The notes under the pieces were generated by a model. That model worked only from the letters and a program-made list of their open reading frames with translations. It searched no databases and was not told the origin of the DNA. DNA of 57,928 nt. It comes from an uncultured bacterium. GTDB taxonomy: Bacteria > Cyanobacteriota > Vampirovibrionia > Gastranaerophilales > Gastranaerophilaceae. Position numbers and translations under genes: made by a program. The stretch lies in the NCBI GenBank assembly GCA_949285255.1, contig CASDXV010000013.1:1-57928 (forward strand). Direction: 5' to 3'. Of this stretch, positions 30,701 to 45,700 are shown piece by piece (position 1 is the stretch's first letter; each line of letters starts with the position of its first letter).

Positions 30701-33700
30701 TTTTTGCCAGATTTCTCCTGCTTCATCGTCGTCCTCATAAATTGTTATCCAAAGTCTGTTTTTATCAAGCTTTAAGTAGTTGGTTACAAAATCCCAAGAC
30801 CAAGGTATAACTTCTTCTTTGAAATAATCGCCAAAACTGAAGTTTCCGAGCATTTCAAAGAAAGTATGGTGGCGAGGTGTTCTGCCCACGTTTTCTATGT
30901 CGGAATCCTTACCGCCTGCTCTTGCACATTTCTGACAAGATGTAGCTCTTGGCGGGTCGTAGGGGAATTTTTCCAATCCCAAAAAATACGGTATAAACTG
31001 CACCATACCTGCCGTAGTTAAAAGAATAGTAGGATTATCAGGTATAAGTGAAGAGCTTTTCACTCTTTTTGAATTGTGTTTTTTCTCAAAAAAACTTAAA
31101 AAATCTTCTCTAATTTCATCAACTGTTTTCATAATACGCTTAATTTAGCACAAACAAAAAAAACATGCCTTAAAAAAATAAAAAAAGTAAATCACTCTCT
31201 TGATTTACTTATTAAATCGTTGTCAGTGTTTGATAAAGTCTGTATAATTATGCTATGGAGGAAAAAGAAGTACAAAAATTTGATGCGATAGTAGTTGGCG
31301 CAGGTCCCGCAGGAGTTGCTGCCGCTATTACCGTTGCAAGGGGCGGAGCGAGAGTCTTGCTTATTGAGCGCTCAGGTGCAGCAGGTACAAAAAATATGAT
31401 AGGCGGAGCGGTATTTTTAAGCGCTGTAAAAGACCTCTTCCCTGACTGCTGGCAGGAAGCACCGTATGAAAGATTTATAAACAGTCACACTTGGTCACTT
31501 TTGGGTGATGATACAAGTGTTAATGTTTCTTGTGATTTTCCAAACGAAAATAAAAGCGCCAGTGTTTATCGTTCAAAATTTGATTTTTGGCTTGTTCAAA
31601 AAGCAAAAGCTGCGGGCGTTTATTTTGCTCCGTCAAGTGTTATTAAACATCTTATAATAAAGGAAGATAGGGTCTGCGGCGTTATAAGCGAACTTGGAGA
31701 AGAAATTTATGCTGATGTTGTAATTGTGGCAGACGGCGTTAATTCTCTTTTAGCAAAAGAAGCAGGTTTAAGACAAGACTATGACCCGCTTGATATGATT
31801 TTAAGCGTTAAAGAAACTCATAAACTCTCAAGGGAAATTATTGAGGAGCGGTTTAATCTTAAAAAAGGCTCTCAGCAAGGCGCAGCGAGAAATTTTATAG
31901 GCGGATTAAAGCTTGAAGAAGCTCCTTTTGCTCTTGGTTTTATGTACACTTATCTTGATTCAATATCAATAGGTCTTGGTGTAAATTTAGATGATTTAAG
32001 CACTCTTGGGCTTAATCCCTCTGATTTGCTTGAAAGATTAAAAGAACACCCTGTTGTAAAACCTTTAATTGAGGGCTCTGAATTAATAGAGTACAGTGCT
32101 CATTTAATCCCTGAGGGCGGATACAAGAAACTGCCAAAACTCTACGATAACGGAGTTATGCTTGTAGGAGATGCTGCAGGATTTGTAAACGGCGTACACT
32201 TTGAGGGGACAAATTTTGCCCTTATGAGCGGAAAATACGCAGGTGAAACAGCACTCTTAGCCCTTAAGATAAATAACTACGATAAGTCTACGCTAAAAGT
32301 TTATGAGAAAAAACTGAAGCGCTCTTTTATTTTAAAAGATTTAAAATCTTACAAAGATGTTATTGAAAATCTCCACCGCAGAAGCGATTCTTTGATGAAT
32401 TATTATCCAAAAAAAGCTGCAGAGTTTTTTAGGATATTCACGGGTGCAAGCTGCAAGCCGAAAAGAGATGAGTTTAGAAAATTTATTTCAGATTTTGTAA
32501 AACATAGAAAATTAAGAGAGCTTTTTGAGGACTTTTGCGCCTTTGTGTCAAGCGTTTTTGGGGTTTTGAAATGAGCAGTGAAGAAAATAAAAAATCAATA
32601 GAGGACAAATTGACAACAATAAAGTATAATTGTTGCAGAAAGCCACATCTAAAGGTTAATCAGGAAATGTGTCGCAACTGTGAAAGCCGCTGTTGTACAC
32701 ATATCTGTCCGGCAAAAGTGTATTCGTATAATGAAGACACAAACGAAATTGAAGTCGAATACGAAAATTGTCTGGAGTGCGGTGCTTGCCGCATAGCTTG
32801 CCCGCTAAACGCTATAGACTGGGAATATCCTAAGGGCGATTATGGAGTAATTTATAAAAACAGTTAATATAAAGGAGAAGTAATGAACGAACATTTTTCA
32901 CGCTGGTATGACAAAGACCCTGTTCTTTCCATGTCTATGCGAACTCTTTCAACTTCGGACGAGCCGAGCCAAATAGCCGTAGCGCTTAATTTGATTAAGG
33001 TTATAATCGAGCATAACATTCATGACCACAAGTATGAAAATGTGGAAGATATCATGAATGCTGTTGAAGACGGAAGAATTCAAAGAGGTCAAAGACGCTG
33101 GTATGACATTGATTCAACAGTAAGAACCGCTATACAAATGCTTGAGAAGTGCTCAGCTGAGACAAAGCAAAAAGTAGCACTTGATATGGCTCAACTTGTA
33201 ATAGAAAAAATTATCCAAGATGTTGATGATGAAGAATCCGAACAAGAGGAACAAACTCCTGTAATTACAACAGATGAGGACGGCAGCACCATATTAGATT
33301 TGGATGCTCAAATGCAAAACGACAATGAATGATATTCAAAGGTTTGAAAATTTAAAAAAAACCATTGAAAATGACCCTACGAATTTTCAAGCTCGCAGGG
33401 AGCTTGCCGTTTTGTGCCTTGATTTGGGTTTTGACCAAGTGGCAATGAAGCACCTTAGTTACCTTATAGGGGTTTTTCCAAATGATGCAAATCTTTATTT
33501 TAATGCAGGTATTTGCTGGGAGAAACTAAAACACCCTAAATATGCCCTTAATGCCTATAAAAAGGCAGTAGAACTAAAAGGCGATGACCCTGATTTTTTA
33601 TACAACCTTGCGCTTGCCTGCGAGGCTAACGGACTTGATGATGAGGCGATTTTAAATTTAAAAAAAGTAATCTGTATAAAAAGCGATGACTCAAACGCTT

Positions 33701-36700
33701 TCTTTTCAATAGGTGTCTTGTACGCTAAAAGAGGCGAGAGCGACAAAGCTATTAAGTGTTTTAAAAAAGCAATAGTAAATAACTACAGCGATTATTTTGC
33801 GCATTTTCATCTTGCTCAACAGTATAAAAAAACAGGACAAGTTGACAAAGCTTTTGAAGAGTATTCAAAGGTAATTGAGCTTTCGCCAGATTATTCCTGG
33901 GCTTATTACAACATTGCTCAAATATACTGGGAAAGAAATGACGCTAAAAATGCCATTTTAATGCTAAGAAAAACAATTGAAAAAAATAAAAAAGATATTG
34001 ACGCCTGCAAATTGCTTGCAAATATTTATATTAACAGCGGGGATGAAAAACAGGCGCTCAGGTTTGTTGCGGCAGTATTAAAGCAATTCGGGCATAACGG
34101 GGATTTTTATTATCTTGCGGCAAAAATTTATGAAAAAATAAAAAACTACGAACTCTATGCAAAAAATCTTGAGCTTGCGCTCAATTACCCTCAGAGCTTA
34201 ACTTATAAACATTCTGCAGTTCAAAAAGAGCTTATGCAATTTAGGAAAAACGTTAAAAATGCAGCAGAGAATGTTTAAGTCGGATAATACTAAATATTAC
34301 TGCGCCTCTCTTGCACTGGAGGGAGTTTCTCCTTATTTTAAGGCAAGATTGCTTGAATATTTTGACTATGATATTGAGCTTTTTTGGAATTCTAAAAAAG
34401 CCGATATTGAGGAGTTTAGTTTAAATAATCCCGATGTTAAAATACCAAAAACTTTTTTGTCTAAAAAAGAAAAAATTAACCCCGATTTGGAGCTTGAAAA
34501 TGCTCTTAAAAAGGGATATAAAATTTTAAAATACGACGATGAAAAATACCCTGAATTATTAAAACAAATTGCAGATTACCCTTTGGCGCTTTATTATAAG
34601 GGTGAACTTTCGGGCGTTAATTTTAACTCAACAATAGCAGTTGTAGGTTCAAGAAAAGCAAGCAATAACGCTAAAGAATCTCTGGCAACAATAATTTCAG
34701 GTATGAAAAATACTGATGTCACTATTGTTTCGGGGCTTGCTTACGGAATAGATGCTAAGGCGCATGAGTGTGCCATAAAAAACAATTTAAAAACAATAGC
34801 TATAATAGGCTCAGGGCTTGATTTTGAATACCCCTCATCAAACAAGGACTTGTACAGAGAAATTTATGAGGGTGCAGGGGTAATATTTAGCGAATATCCG
34901 CCCTCAACACCTCCTGTTTCTTATAATTTTCCCGCCAGAAACAGAATAGTGACAGGGCTTTCTTTTGGTACAATTGTAGCTGAGGCTGCCAAAAAAAGTG
35001 GTGCTATGATTAGCGCAAATTATACGCTTGAGCAAAACAGAGAATTAATGTGTATACCGGGGTTAATCTCTAATCCAAACTGTGAGGGAATTTATCACCT
35101 TATAAAAAACGGCGCAAGTGTCATTACATCTGCTCAAGATGTTTTTGAGTGTTTGGGGTGGGATTTTAATCAGGATGAAACGCAAATAAAACTTACGGGC
35201 ATAGAAAAAAATATTTTTGATACAATACAAATTGAACCTATGAGTTTTGATGCGTTGTCTTTAAAACTTGATGTTGATGACTCTGAGCTTATGGTCTGCT
35301 TGACAGGCATGGAATTAAAGGGTTTAATTAAACAGACTAATACTAAATATTATATTTCAAATTAAAGAGAGAATTAATGGCGGCAAAAACCACAAAAAAA
35401 GAAAATAACAAAGCCCTTGTAATAGTTGAGTCACCTGCAAAATCAAAAACCATAAAAAAGATTTTGGGTAACAACTATATAATAGAAGCTTCCATGGGGC
35501 ACATTAGAGATTTGCCCTCAAAGGGTTTGGGTTTTGATATAGATAATGACTTTAAACCTACTTTTGAGATAATTCCCGAGAAGAAAAAAGTTGTAGATAA
35601 CCTGAATAAAATTGCAAAAACCGTAGACAGAGTATATCTTGCATCCGACCCTGACCGTGAGGGAGAGGCTATAGCCTGGCATGTAAGCCAAGTATTAAAA
35701 GTGCCCAAGGATAATGTTTTTAGAATTGTATTTAATGAAATCACACCTAAGGCAATAAAAGAAGCGGTTGAAAACTACGGGCAGATTGATATGCTTAAAG
35801 TTCAAGCGCAGCAAACCCGCCAGATACTTGATAAGCTTGTAGGTTTTAAGATAAGCCCTATTTTATGGGAAAAACTTCGTAACTACAGGCTTTCTGCAGG
35901 TCGTGTTCAATCTGTAGCGCTTAGAATGATTTGTGAGCGTGAGGATGAAATTGAAGCCTTTGTGCCTGTTGAGTACTGGAGCTTGGGTGCTGTTTTATCC
36001 AAAAACAGCTTTGAATTTGAAGCTCAGCTTGCAAGAAAAGTAAATGAAAAAGACAAAGACGAAAAGCTTGAGATAAAAAATAAAGAAGAAATAGATAAAA
36101 TCCTAAAAGACCTTGAGGGCGCAAAATACAAGGTTGCAAAAATTACACCGCGAGATTCTCAAAGAAAACCTCAAGCGCCTTTTATAACATCAACTCTTCA
36201 AAGAGAAGCAAGCTCAAAATTGGGCTATGGTGTTTCAAAAACTATGCAAATAGCGCAAAAACTCTACGAGGGTATTGAGCTTGGTGAAGAAGGCGCAGTC
36301 GGTTTAATTACCTATATGAGAACAGACTCTGTTAGGATTTCTGACGACGCTCAAACTGCAGCAAAAGAGTATATTACATATAATTTTGGTGAAAAATACT
36401 ACCCTAACACGCCAAATGATTATGCTAAATCCAAAAAGAAAAATGTCCAAGACGCTCACGAGGCAATAAGACCCTCATATGTTGAAAAAACTCCGGAGAG
36501 CATAAAAAAATATTTAACTCCTGAACAATATAAGCTCTATAAGCTTATATGGTCGAGGTTTATGGCGTCACAAATGTCAAATGCGCAAGTGAAAAATCTG
36601 ACGGTTGATATTCAAGCAAAAGATTATATCTTTAAAATCGGCTCTTCAAAGGTTGTTTTTGACGGCTTTTTGAAAGTTTATCAGGATGATGAGGAAGAAG

Positions 36701-39700
36701 TAATTCAAAAATTCCCCGAACTTGAAGTGGGAGATGAACTTAAGCTTGTTAAACTCAACCCCGAGCAGCACTTTACTCAGCCTCCGCCAAGGTATTCTGA
36801 GGCAAGTCTTGTTAAGGCGCTTGAAGAGTACGGTATAGGCCGACCCTCTACTTATGCTCCGATTATTACTAAAATTCAGCAAAGAGGCTATGTAGAAAAA
36901 CTCGATAAGGCTCTTAAACCGACAATACTTGGCCGCACGGTTTGTGCTCAGCTTGTTAAGCACTTCAGTGATATTATGGACTATAAATTTACGGCCTCAA
37001 TGGAGCTTAAACTGGATGATATAGCAGAAGATAAAGCTCAGTCGGTTAAGGTTTTAAAAGACTTTTGGAAGCCTTTTTCAAAAACGGTTGATGATGCTAA
37101 GGCTAATATGGAAAATGTTGTCATAGAGTCCGAGGTAAAATGCCCCAACTGCGGTAAAAAAATGGTTGTCAAAACAAGCAGATACGGCAAGCAGTTTTTG
37201 GCATGTTCGGGGTATCCCGAGTGCAAGACGGCTCTTCCGCTTGACGGTCAGGCAAAAGAGCCTCCGCAAGATGAGCCTACGGATTATAAATGCGAAAAAT
37301 GCGGCTCTCAAACAGTTATAAAAACTGGCCCGTACGGAAAATATTACCAGTGCTTAAATGAAAACTGCAAGGCAAGAAAAGGTATTGTTGTATCTTCAGG
37401 TGTAAAATGTCCTAAATGCCAAGAAGAAGGCAGGGATGGTGAGTTAATACAAAGAAAATCAAGATACGGTAAGCTGTTTTGGGGATGTTCAAAGTACCCC
37501 GACTGTAACTTTGTTGTCTGGGCAGAGCCAACGGGCGAAAAGTGCCCCGAGTGCGGCAGCTTGCTTGTGAAAAAATTCTTAAAACGCGGCAATAAAATCG
37601 ACTGCTCAAACAAAGAATGTAAGTACTCAAGACCAATGGATGAGGATGTTTAATGACTGATAACTACAAACTTGCAATAATAGGCTACCCTCTTTCTCAC
37701 TCTATGAGTAAAGTAATTCAGGAAACTGCACTTAAAAGCTGCGGTTTGGCGGGAACTTACGATGTTTTGCCGACTGAGCCCGAGAATCTTATTACAAGGA
37801 TAAAAAGGCTAAAAGTTGAGGGCTACCACGGGTTCAATGTTACAATACCTCACAAAGTGCCGATAACACTTTTTTTAAGCAAGTTTGATACAAATGCAAA
37901 TCTTATAGGCTCAGTTAATACCGTAAAAATTACGGAAGATAAAAATCTTGAGGGCTCAAACACTGATATTTACGGATTTGTAAAAGCAATACCCGATGAT
38001 GTTAAAACAAATTTAAAAGACAAAAACGCAGTTGTCCTTGGAACCGGCGGAGCAGCAAGGGCAATTTGTGCGGGACTTGTGAGCCTTGGAGTAAAAGAAA
38101 TAACTTTTTATTCAAGAAATGTTATCGACTCGCACCCTCATGTTGAAGTTTTAAGGCAGAAATTTCCTAAAACAAAAATAGAACTTAAACCTTATTCTTT
38201 ACTTGAGAATCTAAAGGGTTGTAAAATCCTTGTAAACACTACTCCCGTTGGTATGAAAAACTTCCTTGAGGGAGCTTCGCCCATTGACTTTGAAGTTGTA
38301 AAAGGGCTTGACGATGATGTTTTAGTTTATGATATTGTTTATAACCCTGTTAAAACGCGTCTTATAAAACATGCCGAATTTTGTGGCAAGCGCTATGTAG
38401 GCGGGCTTGATATGCTGGTGTATCAGGCAGAAAAAGCATTTGAAATTTGGACAGGACAAACTCCCGACACTGCTGCCATGAAAATAGCCGCACTTGAGAG
38501 CTTGGTTTAGTAAGTTTTACTATTTCGTGTGTTTGTCAACAGTTGCGCCTGCAGTCTTGCTCATCGCAAGCCCTTAGGCTCACTCTGGCTTACGCTATGC
38601 TCCTGTGGAGTTTTGTTCCAAAACTCTACGTCGCTTTCGTAGTGCTCCATTACGCCGGCTCGTCGCCGCCGTCATTGGGAGCACCGGCTTACGCTATGCT
38701 CCTGTGGAGTTTTGTTCCAAAACTCTACGTCGCTTTCGTAGTGCTCCATTACGCCGGCTTGTCGCCGCCGTCATTGGGAGCACCGGCTTACGCAAAGAAA
38801 AAGCCGCCTTTTGGGCGACCGAGAATAAAAATCTGTATATGGAGGAAGGAGTGGAAAGAGAAGAACTAATCTACTTTTACTATTCCATATATCAAAAATA
38901 TATAACATTGATATCATTTTCTTTTTAACATTCTTAATAAATTTTTTGTGACATAATATAGTCATGAATGACAAAATTGTTATATCAGGTGCAAAAGAGC
39001 ACAATTTACAAAATGTTTCGCTTGAGCTTCCAAAAGGAGAGTTAATCGTCTTTACGGGCGTATCCGGTTCAGGCAAGAGTTCTCTTGCGTTTGACACTAT
39101 TTTTGCAGAAGGGCAAAGACGTTATGTAGAGAGCCTTTCGACCTACGCCCGCCAATTTTTAGGGCAAATGGATAAGCCCGATGTTGAGCACATTGACGGG
39201 CTCTCTCCTGCTATATCAATTGACCAAAAATCAACAACCAACAACCCGCGCTCAACCGTAGGTACAATAACCGAGATTTACGATTATTTAAGACTTTTAT
39301 ATGCAAGAGTCGGTACTCCTCACTGCCCTGAGTGCGGTGAGCTTATTGTCCCGCAAACAATAGATGAAATAGTTTCAAAAATTATGGCTCTTGGCGAGGG
39401 TACAAAAATTCAAATAATTGCACCTATTATTCGCGGCAAAAAAGGTGAATACACTCAAACAATTCAGGCTCTTAAGTCTGAGGGCTTTGTAAGAGTAAGA
39501 GTTGACGGGCAAATATACAATCTTGATGAAGACGAGATTGAACTGGATAAAACAAAAAAACATACAATTGATGTCGTTATAGATAGGATTGTTGTAAAAG
39601 AGTCTGCTAAATCCCGTATTTTTGACAGTGCGCAAATGGCACTGCAGCGCTCTGACGGGCTGATGGTTTTAGATGTAATAGGTAAAGGCGAGCAGATTTT

Positions 39701-42700
39701 CTCGGAAAAATTAGCCTGCCCGAATTGTAATATTAGCTTTGAAGAGCTCACACCAAGGATGTTGAGTTTTAATAACCCTTATGGTGCTTGTAAAGTGTGT
39801 AACGGTTTAGGGGCTCATTTTGAAATGTCACCCGAGCTTATCGTTCCTGACCCTGCTAAATCAATTAATCAAGGAGCAATTTATCCTTGGGCAAAAACGG
39901 GTAATCAGTACTATAATGACGTACTAAATTCAGTCTGTGAGCACTACGGTATTGACCCTGATATTCCCTTTAAAAGCCTTTCGCCCTCTCAAAAAGGAAT
40001 AATCTTATACGGTAACGGCGATGAGCGAATTAAAATGCGCTATGCTGATTTTGGTACAAAAAACTATAGAACTCACTACGCAGCATACCCCGGTGTTATA
40101 CCCTATCTTACAAAAAGATATGAAAGCTCTGACTCTGACCTTATAAGAGGCGAGTATCAAAAGTATATGACATCAATCCCCTGTAAAGCTTGTAAGGGCG
40201 CTCGTTTAAACCCATTTGCTTTAGCTGTTACAATAATGGATAAAAATATATACGAGTTTTGTCTTTTATCCGTTAATAGAGCGTATGAATTTATACAGGA
40301 AGTCTACTTAAATCTTGATGATTTTAAACTGACCATTGCAAAACAGATACTTGATGAGATAAGGCTTCGCTTGAAGTTTTTAATCGATGTGGGGCTTGGA
40401 TATTTAAATCTTGCAAGAAGCGCAGGGACACTATCTGGCGGAGAGGCGCAGAGGATAAGGCTTGCAACACAGATAGGCTCAGGGCTCTCAGGAGTGCTTT
40501 ATGTACTTGATGAACCCTCAATCGGTCTGCACCAAAGAGATAATGACATGCTGATAAATACCCTTGTTAAATTGCGTAACTTGGGAAATACGCTTATTGT
40601 TGTTGAGCATGATGAAGATACCATAAAAGCTGCAGACTATATTGTAGACATTGGTCCAAAGGCAGGTGTTGAGGGCGGCAAGATTGTAGCGTATGGTACA
40701 CAAGAAGATATAGAAAAAGCAAAAGAATCTATAACAGGCAAATATTTAAGCGGCGAGTTGAAAATTCCCGTCCCAAAGGAAAGGCGGCTTGGAAACGGTA
40801 ATTTTTTGGAGGTTAAAAACGCAAGTTTAAATAACCTGAAAAACATTGATGTAAATATTCCGCTTGGAAAAATCGTAGCTGTTACAGGGGTTTCAGGCAG
40901 CGGAAAGTCTACTTTGGTAGATGATATAATAAATGAATACGCTCTTCATAAGCTGCGTGCAAACAGGCCAAAACCTCTCGGAGTGGACGAGATAAAGGGT
41001 TTTGAAAATATTGATAAGATAGTCTGTGTTGACCAGAGTCCCATAGGCAGAACTCCAAGGTCAAACCCTGCAACTTACACGGAAGTTTTTACGCATATAA
41101 GAGATTTATTTGCCCAAACAAACGAAGCAAAAGTAAGAGGCTACAAACAGGGAAGATTTTCTTTCAATGTTAAAGGCGGAAGATGTGAAAAATGTAAGGG
41201 TGACGGCGTATTAAAAATAGAGATGAATTTCCTCTCGGATGTTTATGTTAAGTGCGATGTCTGCAAAGGAAAGCGCTACAATCAAGAAACTCTTGAAGTT
41301 AAATATAAAGGCAAAAGCATATCAGATGTGCTTGATATGACGGTTGGAGAGGCGCTTGAATTTTTCAAGAATGTTCCCCGAATTGCAACTCGTCTGCAAA
41401 CACTCTATGATGTGGGCCTTGACTACATTAAACTCGGGCAAAGCGCAACTACTCTTTCAGGCGGTGAAGCTCAAAGAGTCAAACTTGCACTTGAACTTAA
41501 CAAACGCGCAACCGGAAAAACTCTTTATTTAATGGATGAGCCATCGGTTGGCTTGCATTGGTATGATATAGATAAACTTGTAAAAATTCTGCACCAGCTG
41601 GCCGATAGCGGAAATACCGTTTTAATTATCGAGCACAATTTAGACATCATAAAATGCGCTGATTATATAATCGACCTTGGGCCTGAGGGCGGTGAAGGCG
41701 GCGGCACAATAGTTGCAAAAGGTACACCCGAGCAGGTTGCAAAATGCAAAGACTCATACACGGGCAAGTATCTAGCAAGACTTTTATAATTAAGCCATAA
41801 CGTCAAGTGCTTTGACTCTTATTTTGACCCTTCCTTTTTCTGATTTATCAACATTAACTATTGATAATTTTTTGCCTTGCATTGAAGTTGCGTCAAAATA
41901 AATTGCAGCCTGTCTTTTTGCTTTTTTAGGCTGCAATAATATTTGTGTTAAATTGTGTTCTTTATCTTCACTATGATTCAGCGCGTCGTAAGACTGCTTT
42001 GTCAGTTCAGCACTCTGGGCATTTTCGCCTCTAAGAATGAAAACATCATTTTCTGATGTGTTGAGTGCAAGTTGTTTTTTGTTGTTATGCTCCTTAGGCG
42101 CATTCTCTCGGAAAAAACTTCGCACTATCCCTTGCGATTTTTCCGAACTTATCGGACCGCTGCTTGTTACATAAACCTCGTGTCCTTTGGTTCTGAATGT
42201 GATTGGTGGTTTACTCGAGTACGGATTATTGACTCGCTTAAAACTTATTTCCAATTTTTTTTCCTCTTGTTTTTAAGATTAGGTGTATAGTATACCATAA
42301 AAAAATTTTTCAAGCATCATATTTTAAAATTATTAATAATTGTTAACATGTTTAGTTTTGTGTCTGATAAAAAAAATACCAAAATTGCTCAAAATACCTT
42401 TAAGAAAGGAGTTAGCTATGTGTAAGACTTTTGAGGCTATTCATAAATTGGCTAAAAAAATGGACTCAGATTCTGTTATGGTATGGGTGGGGCTAAAAAA
42501 AATCTCGGGCAGACTCTATACTTGTGAAGACGGAAAATGCTTAGATGAAGTAGTTACTCTTCAAGACGCAGTTGTAGAGGACTGTAACCACCCTGACGGC
42601 TGCCAGTTTCGTGAGTATAAGTGGTTAAATATACCATCACACAAAATAAATGCTTTCACGTTTAAATGCTGTGTAAGATAATTTATCAAAATAAAGGCAT

Positions 42701-45700
42701 GGGTTTTTTAACCTGTGCCTTTTTATGATATTATTATTTTATGAGTGAACTTTTGATGCCTGCAGGCAATATAGAAAAAATGAAATACGCTTTTGCCTAT
42801 GGGGCAGATGCTTGCTATTTGGGGCTTGTTGATTATTCTCTTCGTACTATGAGAAAAGGCGAACTTATCACAAGAGAAAATTTAAAATCGGCAATAGATA
42901 CTGCTCGCTCATTAAACAAAAAAGCCTATCTTACGCTAAATATTTTTGCATACGATGATGATATTAAAAGTCTTGAAGGCACGCTTGAGGTTATAAAAGA
43001 CGCCAATCCTCACGCTATTATACTAAGTGACTTTGGGGTTTATAATCTTGTAAAAAAATCCTTGCCTGATATTGATATACATATTTCAACTCAAACAAAT
43101 ATTCTAAATACTGAAGCTGTGAAATTTTGGCGTGATATGGGTGCAACAAGAGTAATTCTTGCTCGTGAATTATCGCTTAAACAAATTGAAGCTATTAAAA
43201 AAGCGGTTCCTGAAACAGAGATTGAAATTTTTGTTCACGGGTCGCAGTGTATGTCATACTCGGGCAGATGCCTTTTGAGTGATTATATGACAAAAGGAGA
43301 AAGAAAGGCAAACCACGGCGGTTGTGCGCAGCCTTGCAGGTGGAGCTATAAGCTTTTAGAAGAAACCCGCCCCGGCGAGTATTATGAAATTGTTCAAGAT
43401 GAAAGAGGCTCTCATATCCTTTCTCCAAAGGATTTGTGTCTTGTAAGATACATAAAAGAGCTTATGGATATTGGGGTAGATTCTTTTAAGGCCGAGGGCA
43501 GAACAAAGAGTTTATATTATGTAAGCGCGGTAGCAAAAGCCTACAGGGCAGTTATGGACGGTAATATTTCAACCGATGAGGCATTTTTAGAGCTTAAAAA
43601 AGTTGGTAACCGCGGATTTACTGAAGGGTTTTTTATGGGCAATAATGACTCTTCAAGCTACAGTTATGAAATATCTAAAGGACTTGCAGGGGCTGATTTT
43701 TTATGTATTTTCCTTGATAAGAAAGAAAATCTCTACAAGGTTGTAATAAAAAATAAAATGCTCCTTAACGACGAGTTTGAAATCATTACACCTAATTTTA
43801 AATCTACGGTTAGAATAAAATCGATTTATAACGATAAAGAAGGCGACGTTGATGTTGCCAACACAAATGATGAAGTATGGATGGAATTAACAGGTGATAA
43901 CCACTGGCAAAACGAGTGGCAGTGGGCACTTGGCAGAACGGTAGGTATAAAAAATGAGACTCAAGCCTGATATAAATATAAAATCAATTTATGATATTAA
44001 TATTTTTAATTTAAAAGCATGCGAGATTGAGGCAATATTTTTTGATTTGGATTCTACTGTAATGCGCTCAAAAAGCGGGGTTTTTGAGCCTAAGATGCTT
44101 GAGTTTTTAGCAAGACTTCAAAATCATTTTAAACTTGCAATTATTTCAAATAATAAAAATGAAGACTATATAAATAAAGCGCGCTCGCAGGTTAAGTTTC
44201 CGGTTATTGGCAGAGCCGCAAAGCCTGATATAAAAGTGCTTTTAAAAACTTGTGAAGAAATGAAAGTAAACCCGAGAAACTGCGCTTTTGTGGGTGACAG
44301 ACCTTTAACAGACATACTTTGCGCCAAGCGCGCCTGTATGTTCTCTATTCTTGTGGATTCAATTTCTTGCGATGAAGAAAAAAAAGTCGTGCGCTTTGTA
44401 AGGTTTTTAGAAAGATTAAGCATAAAAAAATAAAAGGCTCAAGGGTGGCCTTTTATTTTTATGTTCAAAAAAAAGTTATTTTATTATGCCAAAACCAAGC
44501 ATTAAAGTGGTTAAAATAAACACCGCTCCAACAATGTAAGTTACTTTATTAAGCCCTTTTTCAGCGCTTTTTTGAGATGAGAAAAGCTGGCTTGCAGAGC
44601 CTATGGATGCTATTCCATCCCCTTTTGGCGAGTGCAAAAGTACAAGCATTATAAGTAAAAGTGCTGATATTATTTGTATTATGTAGAAAAAAGTAACCAT
44701 TTTTATCCCTTTATAATATTTACTATATCGGTTTATAGCATAAATATATTTTTTTGTCTAATTAATGGATTGCCAGTAGTCTTTTAAGATTTTGCAATCG
44801 GTTTCTATATTCGGGCTTTCGCAAACTATAACGCCCTTAACGTCAAAAGTTTTAAAAGCTTTAAGGAGGTCTTTGTAGTTAAAATCACTTTCTTCAAAAA
44901 TCAAATGATGTTTTTCGCCTTTTTGCGAGTAGGCAATGCCTGCCATGTGCGCATGGAAGTTGTTTATTGCAACATCTCCAAGGCCTTTTGCGATTTTTTC
45001 AAATATTGTGCAAAACTCGTCATACGTGTTAAACTCTCCGTTTGTGCGCGCATGAATATGGGCAAAATCTACACATGGCAGGACGTTTTTGTAGTTTTTG
45101 CAAAGCTCTATTATCTCATCTATATCGCCCCATTGAGTTCCCTTGCCCGTAGTTTCGGGTCTTATCCAGATGTTGTTATTTTCTTTTTCTAAAATTTCTA
45201 CAATTTCATCATGCTTTTGAAGAATTGTTTTAAAAGTGTCTTCTTTGCTTGTACCCATGTAAAATCCGGCATGGTAGACAATTGAGTATGCTCCAAGGCG
45301 ATTTGCCATTCTTGCCGTGTCTAAAATCCTTACTACACTTGCCTTTTGCTTATCTTCTTCTTTGGAATTAAGGTTAATATAATAAGGCCCGTGAGAGGTC
45401 AAAATCATATCTTTTTTTTGATTTAAAACTATATCTTGAGTCTTATCACTCATCCTGACACCATGGACAAACTCTATTTCAAGTCCGTCAAGGCTCATTT
45501 CTTTAAGCTTTGAAAACGCATCTGAGTAATCCTTTGCACTTAGGGGTATTCCGGCTGTTAAAAAGTTAAGTTTATCCATATCAGTTAAAATTTTCTCCCA
45601 CAGTTGGTCTAAAAATGTCTATAAAGCTCTCTGCGTCAAATATCCCCCAGCTCCCGCACTGCATACATTTAGGGTATATATAGCCGTCTTGTGCAGTAAT